Shown piece after piece: positions 24,072-35,421 of a stretch of DNA of 64,000 bases. Source of the DNA: Scilla litardierei (taxonomy: Eukaryota > Streptophyta > Magnoliopsida > Asparagales > Asparagaceae); contig CM061142.1 of the NCBI GenBank assembly GCA_030789695.1, positions 604,447,659 to 604,511,658 on the forward strand, written 5' to 3'. Below the pieces are notes generated by a model. The model had not been told where the DNA came from, did not search any database, and saw nothing but the letters and a program-made list of their open reading frames with translations. The position numbers and the translations under genes were made by a program. Each line of letters opens with the position of its first letter. The stretch's first letter is position 1.

Positions 24072-25710
24072 AGAACAAGAACAACGAAACATATCTCACG
24101 CTCTGACTTTTGACGGTGTACTTGATATACCTCAAATAACACCAGCCGTGACAACTTCTCCGGTTGAACAAGAAGAGCCTGTCTCAGCCTCGCGTAACGA
24201 TATGATTTTCGGACAAGTTCCTGGACCATCTGTCAGGTCATTATCAACCCGCCTGTACATAAAATCTTTTCTCCTCCCATGTATTTTAGTTGTGTTTATT
24301 TTTGTGTTTAAATTTGGATAGGGCTTTAGCCCAACGCAAAAGGAGAGAACGAGAACAAGAACAACGAAACATATCTCACGCTCTGACTTCTGACGGTGTA
24401 CTTGATATACCTCAAATAACACCAGCCGTAACAACTTCTCCGGTTGAACAAGAAGAGCCTGTCTCAGCCTCGTGTAATGATATGATTTCCGGACAAGTTC
24501 TTGGACCATCTGTCAGGTCATTATCAACCCGCCTGTACATAAAATCTTTTCTCCTCCCATGTATTTTAGTTGTGTTTATTTTTGTGTTTAAATTTGGATA
24601 GGGCTTTAGCCCAACAAAAAAGGAGAGAACGAGAACAAGAACAACAAACATATCTCACGCTCTGACTTCTGACGGTGTACTTGATATACCTCAAATAACA
24701 CAAGCCGTGACAACTTCTCCGGTTGACCACGAAGAGCATGTCTCAGCCTCGCGTAACGATATGATTTCTGGACAAGTTCCTGGACCATCTGTCAGGTCAT
24801 TATCAACCCGCCTGTACATAAAATCTTTTCTCCTCCCATGTATTTTAGTTGTGTTTATTTTTGTGTTTAAATTTGGATAGGGCTTTAGCCCAATGCAAAA
24901 GGAGAGAACGAGAACAAGAACAACGAAACATATCTCACGCTCTGACTTCTGACGGTGTACTTGATATACCTTAAATAACACCAGCCGTGACAACTTCTCC
25001 TGTTGACCACGAAGAGCCTGTCTCAGCCTCGCGTAACGATATGATTTCCGGACAAGTTCCTGGACCATCTGTCAGGTCATTATCAACCCGCATGTACATA
25101 AAATCTTTTCTCCTCCCATGTATTTTAGTTGTGTTTATTTTTGTGTTTAAATTTGGATAGGGCTTTAGCCCAACGCAAAAGAAGAGAACGAGAACAAGAA
25201 CAACGAAACATATCTCACGCTCTGATTTCTGACGGTGTACTTGATATACCTCAAATAACACCAGCCGTGACAACTTCTCCGGTTGACCACGAAGTGCCTG
25301 TCTCAGCCTCGCGTAACGATATGATTTCCGGACAAGTTCCTGGACCATCTGTCAGGTCATTATCAACCCGCCTGTACATAAAATCTTTTCTCCTCCCATG
25401 TATTTTAGTTGTGTTTATTTTTGTGTTTAAATTTGGATAGGGCTTTAGCTCAACGCAAAAGGAGAGAACGAGAACAAATACAAGAAAATACATCTCGATA
25501 TATGACTCCTACCAGTGTACTCGATATGCCTCAAAGCACATATGCAGTACCAACTTCTCCCGTTGAACATGAAGATGAGGTCTCAGCCTTGCACAACGAT
25601 ACGATATGTGCTGAAAATGATGAACCATCTGCCAGGTTATTATTCATACGAGCTACTCTGCCTTAATGTAACTTAATTTTATTTAATTATTATGGTTTTA
25701 TTTTGGCTAG
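24072..25710 (+). repeat. Tandem array of a 195-nt exon plus intron (six copies)
   Basis: The repeat period is 279-280 bp. Exons are 24,072-24,236 (first part missing), 24,322-24,516, 24,602-24,795, 24,881-25,075, 25,161-25,355 and the diverged 25,441-25,635. Introns between copies 1-6 are 85 nt (CAG/GTCATT to GGATAG/GGCTTT). Complete exons are 195 nt, a multiple of three, so copies could be spliced in series without changing frame. Each encodes a basic start (ALAQRKRREREQEQRN) and an acidic, Ser/Thr-rich remainder. Copy 3 has a 1-nt deletion (frameshift) and copy 4 an in-frame TAA. The next exon, at 25,711, begins with the same motif (CLAQCQRREREKAQCN) and leads into the Helitron N-terminal domain. 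Confidence 0.85.
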
Positions 25711-26457
25711 GTGTTTAGCTCAATGTCAAAGGAGAGAACGAGAAAAAGCTCAATGTAACTTTATTTCTGGTCCACCAACTCAGGTTGATTTTGGTCGGCA
25801 CTATCTTGGATTAATGAACATTCCATGCCCTCATTGTTCAGCCTTACACGGGTTGGATGAACAGTTGTCGAAGTCAACTTTGAGAACACATCTTTTTGGA
25901 ACATGTTGTTTGCAAGGAAAAGTAAAATTGCCGAAACTTAATGAACCCCCTCCAGCACTTCGAGAATTATATGATGGTGACAGTGAGGCATCAAAATCAT
26001 TTCGAATGTATACTCGGGAGTATAATGCAGCTAATGCATTTACCAGCCTGTGACAATGGATCAAAGATTGATTGCTGGTAGAGGCCCGAACATATTTACT
26101 ATTCATGGGGAATTACGCCATCGAACAGGATCACTTCTGCCCCAACCGGATCAAACAGCAAGTTATTGTCAACTTTACATATATGATCCGGATTCTGCTA
26201 TGGAGTTCCGAAGTAATATAAATCCACATTTGAGCAAGGCTGTCTTATAAATTATTCAAAATTGTTTATCGGGCATAAATCCATTCATCAAACTATATTG
26301 TCAAGCGTATTCTGTTTTATCTCAAGCAGATTCATGTGGTCATGATCTTCCTGTATATCTGCATTACAATTCAAACAAGGATCGTCACCGTTATAACCTC
26401 CCAACCGTAGATGAGATTGCAGTTATTTTACCTGGCGATGGCTATCGACCTTCCGGG
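25711..26457 (+). pseudogene. Helitron transposase N-terminal exon (disrupted)
   Basis: The exon follows a TTGGCTAG acceptor. It encodes a domain typical of plant Helitron proteins: IPCPHCSALHGLDEQL with paired Cys and a His, then FGTCCLQGKVKLP, then a Pro-rich linker and YNAANAFTSL. Directly after this the frame is lost: four bases (a GGGT-like stretch) seem to be missing at about 26,050, and translation stops at 26,051-26,053. The downstream frame (DQRLIAGRGPNIFTIHGELR) continues the family sequence until TAA at 26,248. After that it continues in the same frame ([16 protein letters not shown]) to join the long open frame at 26,458. Confidence 0.88.
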
Positions 26458-29130
26458 ATGCGAGATATAGTTTTACATCTTCGAGGAAATCATCAATTAA
26501 TGCAAATCAATGAGACTCATCCTGCATACTTATCATTACACTACGTCTTATTATTTCCTGATGATCAGCTTGGATGGGAACCTGAGTTGAAGCAGTGGGA
26601 TCCAGTTCAAAACATATCCTCAAGTAGACGCCTGACCATGTGTGAGTTTTATAGCTACCGTCTGTTTGAAAGACAGAACGAGTATTCTTCAATTTTGAGA
26701 GCTGGGAAGTTATTCCAGGAGTTCATAGTTGATGCTTGGGCAGAAATTGAGCAACATCATTTGACATTCATCAAACTTAATCAACGAAAACTCCGCTCAG
26801 AGCTCTATCAGCGTCTTGCAGATATCGCTGCATATGCCAGATGCGACCAAATTGGACAGCACATGATACTTCCTTCATCTTTCACTGGCAGTGCACGTCA
26901 CATGTTTGAAATATTTCAAGACTCGATGGCTATCACACGTTATAACCAGCACCCGGATATTTTTCTTACCATGACCGCAAATCCAAAGTGGCCAGAAATT
27001 ACTTCGGCTCTACTGCCCAACCAAAAGGCTACCGACCGTCCAGATTTAGTCGCACGTGTATTTGAGTTAAAAAGAAAGGCTTTGATGAAGGAGATTGATG
27101 GCAATAATGTATTTGGAAAGAAAGTAGCACATGTATTTACAATTGAATTTCAGAAACGGGGTCTTCCACATATGCATGCTCTTTTCTTTCTTCGTGGACC
27201 CGATAAGATTCATACATGTGATCAAGTGGATAGAATTGTATGGGCTGAATTTCCTGATCCTGCTCAAGATCCTGCATTATTCGATACTGTGTTAAAATAT
27301 ATGGTACATGGACCATGTGGTGCTCGGAATCCAAATGCCTCATGTATGGAAAATGGTAAGTGTACTAAGAAATACCCTCGAAATTATGCAGATGCAACAA
27401 CCTTGGATCGTGATGGATATCCTATTTACCGTCGTAGTAGTAATGGGCATCTATATACTGTAAGGGGGCATCAGGTTGATAACCGAGATGTTGTGCCACA
27501 CAACAGGTATCTCTCAAGGCGCTTTAACTGCCACATTAATGTCGAAGTTTGTGCTGGGGTAAGATGTGTGAAGTACATTCCTAAGTATATTTATAAAGGT
27601 CATGATCGGACCACAATGGTATTGGGTGCAGTAAATGAGATCCAACAATATCTTGATGCAAGATATATTGGACCACCTGAGGCTGCCTGGCGAATATTTG
27701 AGCATCCTTTGCATCAAGAGATTCCGTCAGTTCAAAGATTGATACTTCATTTACCAGGGCAACACCGTGTTATTTTTGATCCAGATGAAGATGTAGATGC
27801 AATAAGGTCTAGGGCTGAAAATGATAAGACAACTTTGACTAAATTTTTTACATGTTGCGCTTTACATGAGTCTGCACATGATCTCACATATCAAGAATTT
27901 TCTCAAAAGTTTGTGTGGCATTCGTCAACAAAGGTCTGGACTCCAAGACAATCTGGATATGCAATTGGCAGAATGTATTTTTCCTCCCCTAATTCTGGAG
28001 AGAGATTTAATCTACGGTTGCTACTAACAGTTGTTAAAGGGCCAACATCGTGGGAAAATTTACGCACATTCAATTCGATCGAGTACCCTACATTCAAAGC
28101 AATATGTATTGCAAGAGGTCTTCTTGAAGATGATTCCGAGTGGAGACAATGTCTTTCCGAGGCTTCAATTATGAAAACAGGATATCAATTACGAAGACTG
28201 TTTTGTATTATTCTTATCGAATGTGTGCCGATCGACCCCCTTGCATTATGGAATGAATTTTCAATGCACATTTGCGATGATCTTCCACATAAATTACAAA
28301 CTTTATTTGCAATTTCTACCCCAACTCAAGGCCAACTTGAAGATTATGGATTATTCCTTATCAATGAATTGCTTGAGGAGTACGGTAAGTGTCTATCCGA
28401 CTTTCCACCAATGCCACTTCCTGCTGGAGATTGGAATGCAATTGTTGGCAATAGATTGTTGCATGAACATCAGGAACTTATAAATAAAGCGAAACAATTG
28501 GATGCACAAAAAGACATTAATTGCCTCAATGATGCACAACGCAATGCTTATTCAGCAATTACTTCATCAGTATTTGAAAATAAAGGTACTACATTCTTCT
28601 TGAGCGGCGGTGCAGGAACTGGAAAGAATTTTTTGTACAATGCAATAGCAACAATGTTGCGTAGTCTTGGAAATATAGTTATCACCGTCGCGTCTTCCGG
28701 TATTGCATCATTGCTACTTAGCGGAGGTCGGACTGCACATTCCACATTTCGTATCCCTTTAGATGTGCATGATACTTCAATTTGTAATTTTAGCAAGCAA
28801 TCCATGCAAGCTCAATTATTCAGAAAAGCAAAACTTATAATATGGGATGAAGTACCTATGCAACATCGGCACTGTGTTGAGGCAGTGGATCGATCGTTAC
28901 AAGATATGTGTGATAACCCCAGAGCATTTGGTGGTATTACTGTTGTTCTTGGTGGGGATTTCCGACAAATCTTGCCCGTCATACCAAAGGGGGTTCGAGA
29001 AGAAATTGTTGGTGCCTCATTGAGACGATCTGTATTATGGTGCTCTGTACAAGTTTTGATCTTGGATCAAAATATGCGGTTAAATAACTCATCTGTTGAG
29101 AATGCAAATTTTGCAAAATTTATTTTGAAG
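26458..29130 (+). CDS. Helitron Rep (HUH) and helicase domains, main exon
   Basis: This open stretch codes for 891 residues before the splice donor at 29,131; without splicing the frame would run to 29,256. The Met at 26,458 is internal to the family protein and not a true start. HUH motif: residues 232-241, [10 protein letters not shown], with H238 and H240 as metal ligands. Nicking tyrosines: Y373, Y377 and Y379 in [12 protein letters not shown]. Helicase: Walker A at 717-724, GGAGTGKN, where the conserved Thr is Asn (N724); Walker B at 794-801, IIWDEVPM; then [11 protein letters not shown] and QNMRL. The nuclease site looks intact, but ATP binding by the helicase is probably lost. It is a fragment of the broken gene. 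Confidence 0.9.
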
Positions 29131-29215
29131 GTATTTTATTTCATGCCTAATTTAATTTTACTTGCTATTTTTATCTTAGCCATTCCTTCACTAAAATTAT
29201 ATCTATATGTATTAG

Positions 29216-29981
29216 GTTGGGACAAATCCTACAGAAGTTGTAGAACTTCCTTCTAACATATTCAGGTGCAAGGATTTAAACGAGTTAATACTTCGAATTT
29301 ATCCGCAGCTTGATATTGAGGGTGCCATGACTCCGGCATACCTTACTGAACGAATAATTCTTTCTGCACGGAATGATGATGTTACTTTTATAAATGCTGC
29401 TGCATTAAACATTTTTCCGGGACAGAAGATTACGTATCAAGCTGCAGACAGTTTTTTCTGAAAATGATGAAACCGATCCAACCATTATGAATAGATATCC
29501 AACTGAGTACATAAACTCTTTGGATCCTCCTGGGTTGCCACAATTTACACTTGAGCTTAAGGTTGGTTGTCCTATTATTTTATTACGAAATATTGCACCA
29601 AAAGACGGGCTCTGCAATGGCACTCGATTGATGGTTGTCAGATGTGCATCACGTGTCATTGAAGCTCAAATTTTAAATGGGGATAAAGCCGGTTGTTTTG
29701 TGTTTATTCCAAGAATATCTTTGTCACCATCGGCTACAGAATTACCTTTTCATATGACAAGAGGGCAGTTTCCTGTCCGTGTGACATATGCTATGACGAT
29801 TAATAAAGCCCAAGGACAATCTGTAAAATTCGTTGGAGTTGATTTACGGACCCCAGTTTTCAGTCATGGACATCTTTATGTTGCACTTTCAAGGTGCACA
29901 TCTTTTGATCGTGTATGTGTCCTTCTTCAGCCCAACATAAATAACACAGTAAACATCGTTTACCCAGAAGTTCTGCTATGA
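29216..29981 (+). pseudogene. Helitron helicase C-terminal exon (frameshifted)
   Basis: The exon begins after ATGTATTAG and continues the frame of the previous exon across an 85-nt intron. It runs through [17 protein letters not shown] and [12 protein letters not shown], then hits an extra T at about 29,454-29,459 that puts TGA in frame. Starting again at 29,487 in the other frame come the last PIF1 motifs, [26 protein letters not shown] and [11 protein letters not shown], with a stop at 29,979-29,981. The retained motifs show that the break is recent compared with the family's conservation. Confidence 0.88.
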
Positions 29982-30138
29982 TTTCCAATGTATGATAAAA
30001 ATTGTATGTAAGTTTTTTAACTTTCTTTCTTTACATTGTTTTATTTATATTATTTGTTTAAATGATCTTTTAAAAAATTATTATCGATTGTTGTCTAACA
30101 TGCAGGTATAGCATTATCATACGTTACCAAGCTTTAAA

Positions 30139-30905
30139 ATGTGGACCCACATTACCATATATGGCAGGGTAAGAAATTTTTTCCTTTACTACATTTCATT
30201 GCATGACTTAATAGTTTTCGGTATGCATTGTTTGATAAAATATTGGTTTGTATTTTTATATAGATAGATGATGATGCAGATTTGGCAAAAACTGTAAGTT
30301 TCTTATCATAATTCTACATTATATTTTTAATCTACTATGTTTGCATTAACATTTTTCTTCTCACAGGTTCTGTTACTTCAAAACAATCACATAAATGTCA
30401 GGCTACGGGGTTATATCGGATTTTGGTTTGATAAGGTATGCATACCGTTACAAACATTCCCATTTTGAAATTAAAAATTAGTGACTGTTTATTATTATTA
30501 TTATTTCCAGCAAATTGCTAAAAGAACTTTACAAGCAACGGCGACGAGTCACATTGAAGACAAAGCAATCTTCTTTTCCGAGGTAATATAAAAATCTTAG
30601 ATTTTGTTTTTCAAAATATTCGGTTCATTGACCATCCAAATACCTTTTTTGTTATAGAAGTGGAAGATGGTTCTTGCCGAGCTTGCTTGGTTCCAGAAAA
30701 CACGACCTCCACCACTCCAACGAAAAAAGGTAAATAAATGTATAAATTTAAAATTTTCCATATTATCAAATATATATTAATTTTTCTAAGAAATTTATGT
30801 TCTTAATTTATCCAGGTTATTGCTCATCTCATTAACTCTCCACTTTGGATTGAGCTTGACACATCATCTTTTTATAATGTGATGATGAAAAGGTTTTCTG
30901 CTTAA
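30139..30905 (+). CDS. Unrecognised six-exon reading frame, 120 residues
   Basis: Six exons join into one clean frame: 30,139-30,168, 30,264-30,293, 30,367-30,435, 30,511-30,582, 30,658-30,729 and 30,816-30,905 (stop TAA). All five introns are GT-AG, 73-95 nt, AT-rich with T-rich 3' ends, and every junction is in phase 0. The protein would start MWTHITIYGR, contain RLRGYIGFWFDK, KWKMVLAELAWFQKTRPPP and SPLWIELDTSSFYNVMM, and end KRFSA. It is Trp-rich and basic, with no signal peptide or membrane segment. The ATG lies only 157 nt after the helicase stop. A further spliced leader (30,008-30,104) and a 3'-untranslated intron (about 30,918-31,005) fit the pattern, so it may share the Helitron transcript. 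It could be an accessory Helitron ORF or a captured host gene. I do not recognise the family. Confidence 0.55.
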
Positions 30906-31005
30906 ACATGATGAAGGTAATAAAAGTGAGTTGTACAAAGTAATTAGATATATCTTCGTTTCTAATTTTTCTATTCTAAGCTATGATTTTATTTTTTATT
31001 TTCAG

Positions 31006-31556
31006 GACACAAGGCCCTAGCTTCATATGTAAATTTTGTTGGATTTAAATGCCTGTGTGAGAGATGGTGTTTTTGAAATTGGACTGCATGGTTGTTCAAT
31101 CCAAAATGTATTTTTGTGTATATTTGTTCATAGTTAAGGGTTTTTTCTTTTGGCATATAGTTTAGGTTGTGTGATATTATTATAAGTCGATGTAAAAATA
31201 TGTTGTCTTAAGTACTATTTTGGTTGAAACTATGATTTGGGGAAACCTCCCTTCAAAATATCCATCCAAAAAGTTTGTGCGGTCTTTTGGATTTTTATTT
31301 CCTTCTTTGTTTCATTTGGGAAGTTATGCCGATCTAATTTTTGTGGATTTTAGTGTCCGTATTTTTTGTTTGTTTTGTTGGTTCATTTGCAGGTTTACAA
31401 GGAGACTTTGTGAATTTTATTTGAGTTGTTGGGTTTTCCCATGCGAGGTCCCCCGAGCCATTGGGTTTCTTCATTTGCAGGTTTACAAGGAGACTTTGTG
31501 AATTTTATTCAATTTGTAATTTTTTGGTTCCAAATATTCACAGATACATCAACCCA
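31006..31556. other. Non-coding region with a 32-bp direct repeat
   Basis: The region follows the six-exon frame. The sequence from GCAGGTTTACAAGGAGAC to TTTTATT occurs twice (31,389-31,421 and 31,479-31,511). No convincing hairpin plus CTRR end is present before the next Helitron start at 31,557. No gene seen. Confidence 0.6.
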
Positions 31557-33306
31557 TCTATATTATAAAACAGGGATGTTATCATGGGTTATTGGATAAG
31601 AAGAGCTTGCGCAGATCATCCACATCCCCCTCATCTGCTGGCTCGACTCCTCACCCTCATCTTCCTCATCACCCTCATCTGCTGGAGTACATCGGTGAGC
31701 TCTTCTCCACAATTTATTTTGTTTCATTTAATTTATTTCAATGGAGTATTGCTTTCAGAATCCACGGTTCTGGTTCCGCAAAAAGTAAATTTATTTCAAT
31801 GGAGTGTTGATCCAGCTTTAATATGTTGTCATTTTGAATTTTTTACTCCATTTCTCAATGGAGTATTGATCCATCTTGATAACATCCCTATAAATTGAAT
31901 TTTTTTGGGATTCTTTTTTTAGTTTAGCTGTTTATGTTTTGATTGAAAAGATGCAGATTGTGAGTGCCTCTCAAGATGTGTAATTTATCCTAGGTGCATC
32001 ACCAATTCAATGTTTCCAGGGTAATTTATCCTAGGTGCATCACCAATTCAATGAATTTTTATGTCAAAATCATGCCCATGTTTGATCTTCTGTTCAATGG
32101 ACCTGATGCTCAATTTCCTTTTCAGGTCAAATATAGGAAAGACACTTGAATGCAGAGACAATAGAATAATGAAATTAAAATCTTTTGGTTTCTTTTTTTA
32201 GTTGAGCTGTTTAGGTTTTGATTGAAAAGATTATATCAAGTTGTGTTATACATGTTCCTAAATGCAGATTGTGAGTGCCTCTCAAGATGGGGATATTTAT
32301 CCTTTCATATTTTTATGTTTGAGAAATATAACAATGTTTCCAGGTTAATTTATACTATGTGCATCACCAATCCAATGGACATAAGATTGAATTACCATTC
32401 ATTATTTATGTATACTATTCAATGTTTATGTATAACCAAATGTTAGATATTCAATGTTTATGATTATGTATAAGATGCTAACTAAGCCAATGGTGTAATG
32501 GGTGGCCTTGAGGCCTATATATATAGATAGATGGAATGATCTGTCACTGGTTGTAGACCCAACAGTCTACACGTGAAGACGATCATTATTTTGAAACTAT
32601 TAATCTTCAATGGTGTCTGTAAACACTCAGTTTTTTCTATGGAACACGGTCATTCTAATTCATGGCTTTGGCTTCGTCTATATTAAAATGGATTTTCTCA
32701 TATAAGGATGGTGATGAGAATTATTGTATTTTCTTCTTCTAGCCTCGATTATTTATCAGCAGAGGCATGCAAGAAGGCCTGATATATCTTCTAAAGTAAT
32801 TCTTTTTGGAATGAGGAATATATAGTTACATACATGCTTCTTTCCAATATGTTTGACATATTTGAATAAATATTTGGATTTCCTTTGCCTTGAACCATCA
32901 CCAACTTCACATGCCATATCATGTTGGATCAGCATGCTATATAACATGACACTCCTCTCTTAAAGCCATATCATGTTGGATATGTGTTGCATGTAAGTTA
33001 GGCACACATGTCATGTGTATTTTTTAGAAGTTTCAGCATGAATCAGTATGGTCTCAACACACATTTCAGGTGCATATATCCAGGGTAGAGTTTAAACGAA
33101 CTGGGGTAGAAAACATAGAGCTCACTTATTCAAGCAGTGGGAGACCAAACTCAATAGTTTGCATAGCTGCATGACAATTATAAAGGTCCATATAACTTTG
33201 AAGCAACACTCATGCATCACTGTTAAGAAACTCTCATTTCTCAAGGACATTTATCTATATTGATTTGTGTATTTGTTCTGATTGTGATAATAGGATAGAG
33301 TCATAC

Positions 33307-34027
33307 CATCATGCAACAATTGTCAATGATTACTTCCTCATAAGTAATTTCAGGGTACTTCTCAGCAACCTCGCGACATCACTGTAAATGAAGATAAAAT
33401 TAAGCACATTAGATCATTTTCCTTCCCAATTTGATAGAAGTTTTCTAATTATAATAGTTAACATACTGTGAGGAAAAGGCCATCGGTCTTTCTCATGATG
33501 TTTGCTTTGTGTATAGCTGACACCATCTCTCGGCTGTTAGCCTTGGCATAATGAAAAGCATATTCTGCAACTGTTATACTTGCTTGATTTTAAGACTTTC
33601 CACATCACCTCTCACCACCTGGAGTAGTAAGTCACAGAAAATGTCTGGGCTATATAAAGCACACATGATTTATACAGTTAAAAAATTTACAAAAGAAGTT
33701 GCATTACCTGGTGTTCAAGGACATTATACTCTCCCTCTGTATTCTCACGAATTGTAACCAGATTGACATTGTCGTATTGGGTTTTGTAACTAGGGAGACT
33801 GTAACAAGGCCTGACATTGGCATACAAACCCAACCCTTTCCTAGAGTAAGATTCAAAGATGTGTGACCCTTTCCGATAGGTGTAGCCATTGGACCCTTCA
33901 ACCCCACACCATTTATGCGCAGTGATTCCAGACTTTCCCATTTTAGAAAGCTGTGTGTCCTTGGGTCTATTTTGTCTCCAACAAAATGTTCTTCCCATTC
34001 AATAGGAACTTCAGCCGCATTGAACAC
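33307..34027 (-). pseudogene. NAD-dependent isocitrate dehydrogenase catalytic subunit, captured fragment
   Basis: Three exons and their introns of a plant mitochondrial NAD-isocitrate dehydrogenase (IDH5-type catalytic subunit; isocitrate to 2-oxoglutarate in the citric acid cycle) are present on the minus strand. Exon A (34,027 down to 33,708) encodes [40 protein letters not shown] and, after a frameshift near 33,835, [14 protein letters not shown] and [16 protein letters not shown]. Exon B (33,618 to 33,467) encodes [10 protein letters not shown], then a second frameshift, then [20 protein letters not shown]. Exon C (33,381 to 33,307) encodes CREVAEKYPEITYEEVIIDN. The splice sites are still recognisable. 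N-terminal targeting and C-terminal exons are absent, so it cannot make an enzyme. Retained introns show capture at the DNA level, as Helitrons do. Confidence 0.88.
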
Positions 34028-35393
34028 CTGCATTGCGACAGATTAACTATGATCGCATTAAAATTCATACTAAAAACAAGAAGGATAGGTATACTACACA
34101 CACTTCATACTAAAAACCAGAATGATAGGTATTTTGCACGTACGCACAACGTGCTAGCAACCATCCAACGTGGAAATAATCTTTTAACATCGATATAACC
34201 TTGAAAATGTGCAACCTGGAAGCTGTATATAATATGAATTTCTGAAAGTATTACAATTTGTTCAATTTCCTGCATTGTAGGTATGTTCACTGGAGCTTCC
34301 TGTATGGATCCAAGCTATTACATGTGTTGAATCTCGATGAACATGAGGACAAGCAGTCTGCCCGGCATAACCATGAAATTTTAATTAGATTGGATACTTT
34401 TTTGCCGAGAGATGATGTCATCACCTAGAAAGAAACTAATAGACATTTATCAGTGTATTTATGGCCAAGAATGGTTGTAAAACCACCAAAGACCTAACCC
34501 GGGATCTGATGGAAAGCTGGAGGAGTTGATTTCGGATCAATGTATTAGTGTACTTAGTCATTCTATCTTTTATTTATTTTTTCATTTCAGATGAGATCAG
34601 TGTATGTGATGAGCATCTTAATAAGTATGAACGAAACAATGTTGTCAATGTATTTTTTTGCAAATCAATGGAATGTTTTTGCAGTAATTTCATTTCCTTG
34701 CTGTTTATGTTCTATGGCCTTTTATTTTTTTCTATTTTTATGAAAAATGGGATGCTTTAGGTGGATTATGAGCAACACTGAAAAGAGTATGTATGTTGAA
34801 TATTTCGCTTTGAGAAGAAGAGCAGGTCTTGCAGGATATGTTTTTGGTGTTGTACTTCTTAACTTTCCCTTCCTCATGCATGCGTTGGAGGGTACATTTG
34901 GTTTAGTTGCATTAGCTTGAACTGGTAATTTTATGGAATTGCTAAATTTTTGTTCATTTAAATTTTGGAAGGGGAAATAATTTTTGGGTATAACAAAGAT
35001 TTTAGGCGTCCACGCCGAAGGCAAAATTTTTGTTCGTTTAAATTTTAGAGGGGGAAATAATTTTTGGGGAAATTTTGGAGGGGGGAAATAATTTTTGGAG
35101 AAAACAAAGATTTTGAGGGGATACCCACACCAAAGGCGCCCGCTAAATTTTAACATGCTAATTTGTTCCGTGCCGAATTTGTTCTTCTACGCCGAATTTG
35201 TTGTTCTACATAGAAGGCGCCCGCGCTGAATTTGTGGTTCCATGTCGAAGGCGATGCGCCGAATTTGTTGTTCCGCATCGAAGGTGCCCATGCTGCTAAA
35301 TATTTTTACGCTAATTTGTTGTTCTGTTAAAATTTTGGCTGTGGAAATAATTTTTTGGGTAACAAAGATTTCGCGGGGGAAATCTTAAATGAA

Positions 35394-35421
35394 CCGTGCC
35401 CACGGGCATGGGTTATGACTA
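35394..35421 (+). other. Helitron 3' terminal hairpin (second Helitron)
   Basis: CCGTGCC, CAC and GGGCATGG form a short stem with one weak pair, followed by GTTATGACTA. The following bases TCTATATTAC are the 5' end of the next Helitron. Confidence 0.65.

Larger units (their letters stand above)
24072..29981 (+). pseudogene. Helitron Rep-helicase (transposase), multi-exon, inactivated
   Basis: This is the replication initiator and PIF1-type helicase that moves Helitrons by rolling-circle replication. The order is the repeated basic exons (24,072-25,635), an N-terminal Cys/His domain (25,711-26,050), the Rep/HUH domain, the SF1 helicase to 29,130, an 85-nt intron (29,131-29,215) and the last helicase motifs (to 29,981). 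Visible breaks are a frameshift and a stop in exon copies 3 and 4, a 4-nt loss at about 26,050 that shifts the frame at the conserved AFTSL motif, an in-frame TAA at 26,248-26,250, and an extra T in the T run at about 29,454-29,459. In addition the ATP-binding motif reads GTGKN instead of GTGKT. The family assignment is secure; activity is very unlikely. Confidence 0.93.
12713..31556 (+). mobile_element. Large decayed Helitron, autonomous type (limits inferred)
   Basis: The coding core (24.07-29.98 kb) is a Helitron Rep-helicase. The proposed 5' end is ATAAAACAGGGATGTTATC near 12,738. It matches the sequence right after the clear Helitron start TCTATATTAT at 31,557, and both copies continue with ATTGGATAAGA. 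The TC itself is lost in the TA run before it. The 3' end of this copy is not found before 31,556. It may have been truncated, or the Helitron starting at 31,557 may have inserted into it and its end may be one of those at 35,421 or 36,640. A family-B LTR (19,218-21,972) is nested inside. Coding disruptions show the copy is dead. Confidence 0.55.
31557..35421 (+). mobile_element. Non-autonomous Helitron carrying a captured gene fragment
   Basis: The 5' end TCTATATTATAAAACAGGG has the TC start of plant Helitrons. At the proposed 3' end, a hairpin (CCGTGCC 35,394-35,400, loop CAC, GGGCATGG) is followed by GTTATGACTA, the usual layout although the last base of the expected CTRR is not G or A. 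The first 150 bp resemble the start of the large Helitron at 12.7 kb, including the CT-rich leader and a GTGAGCT donor. The middle holds an isocitrate dehydrogenase fragment on the opposite strand. The last 700 bp carry repeats of CGAAGGCGCCCGCGCCGAA and AATTTGTTGTTC. A second TCTATATTA at 32,679 is an alternative start. Confidence 0.6.

Noticed and set aside
24290..25440. Open frames of 80-125 codons on both strands in the exon array
   Set aside because: They run through introns of the repeated unit or are antisense; the exon model with conserved splice sites explains the region.
32510..32540. GGCC-TTGA-GGCC hairpin followed by TA repeats as a Helitron 3' end
   Set aside because: No CTRR end follows at the right distance, and the sequence differs from the hairpins at 35,394 and 36,612.
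32679..32690. TCTATATTA as a separate Helitron start
   Set aside because: Nothing after it matches the other Helitron starts; kept only as an alternative limit for the Helitron that carries the IDH fragment.
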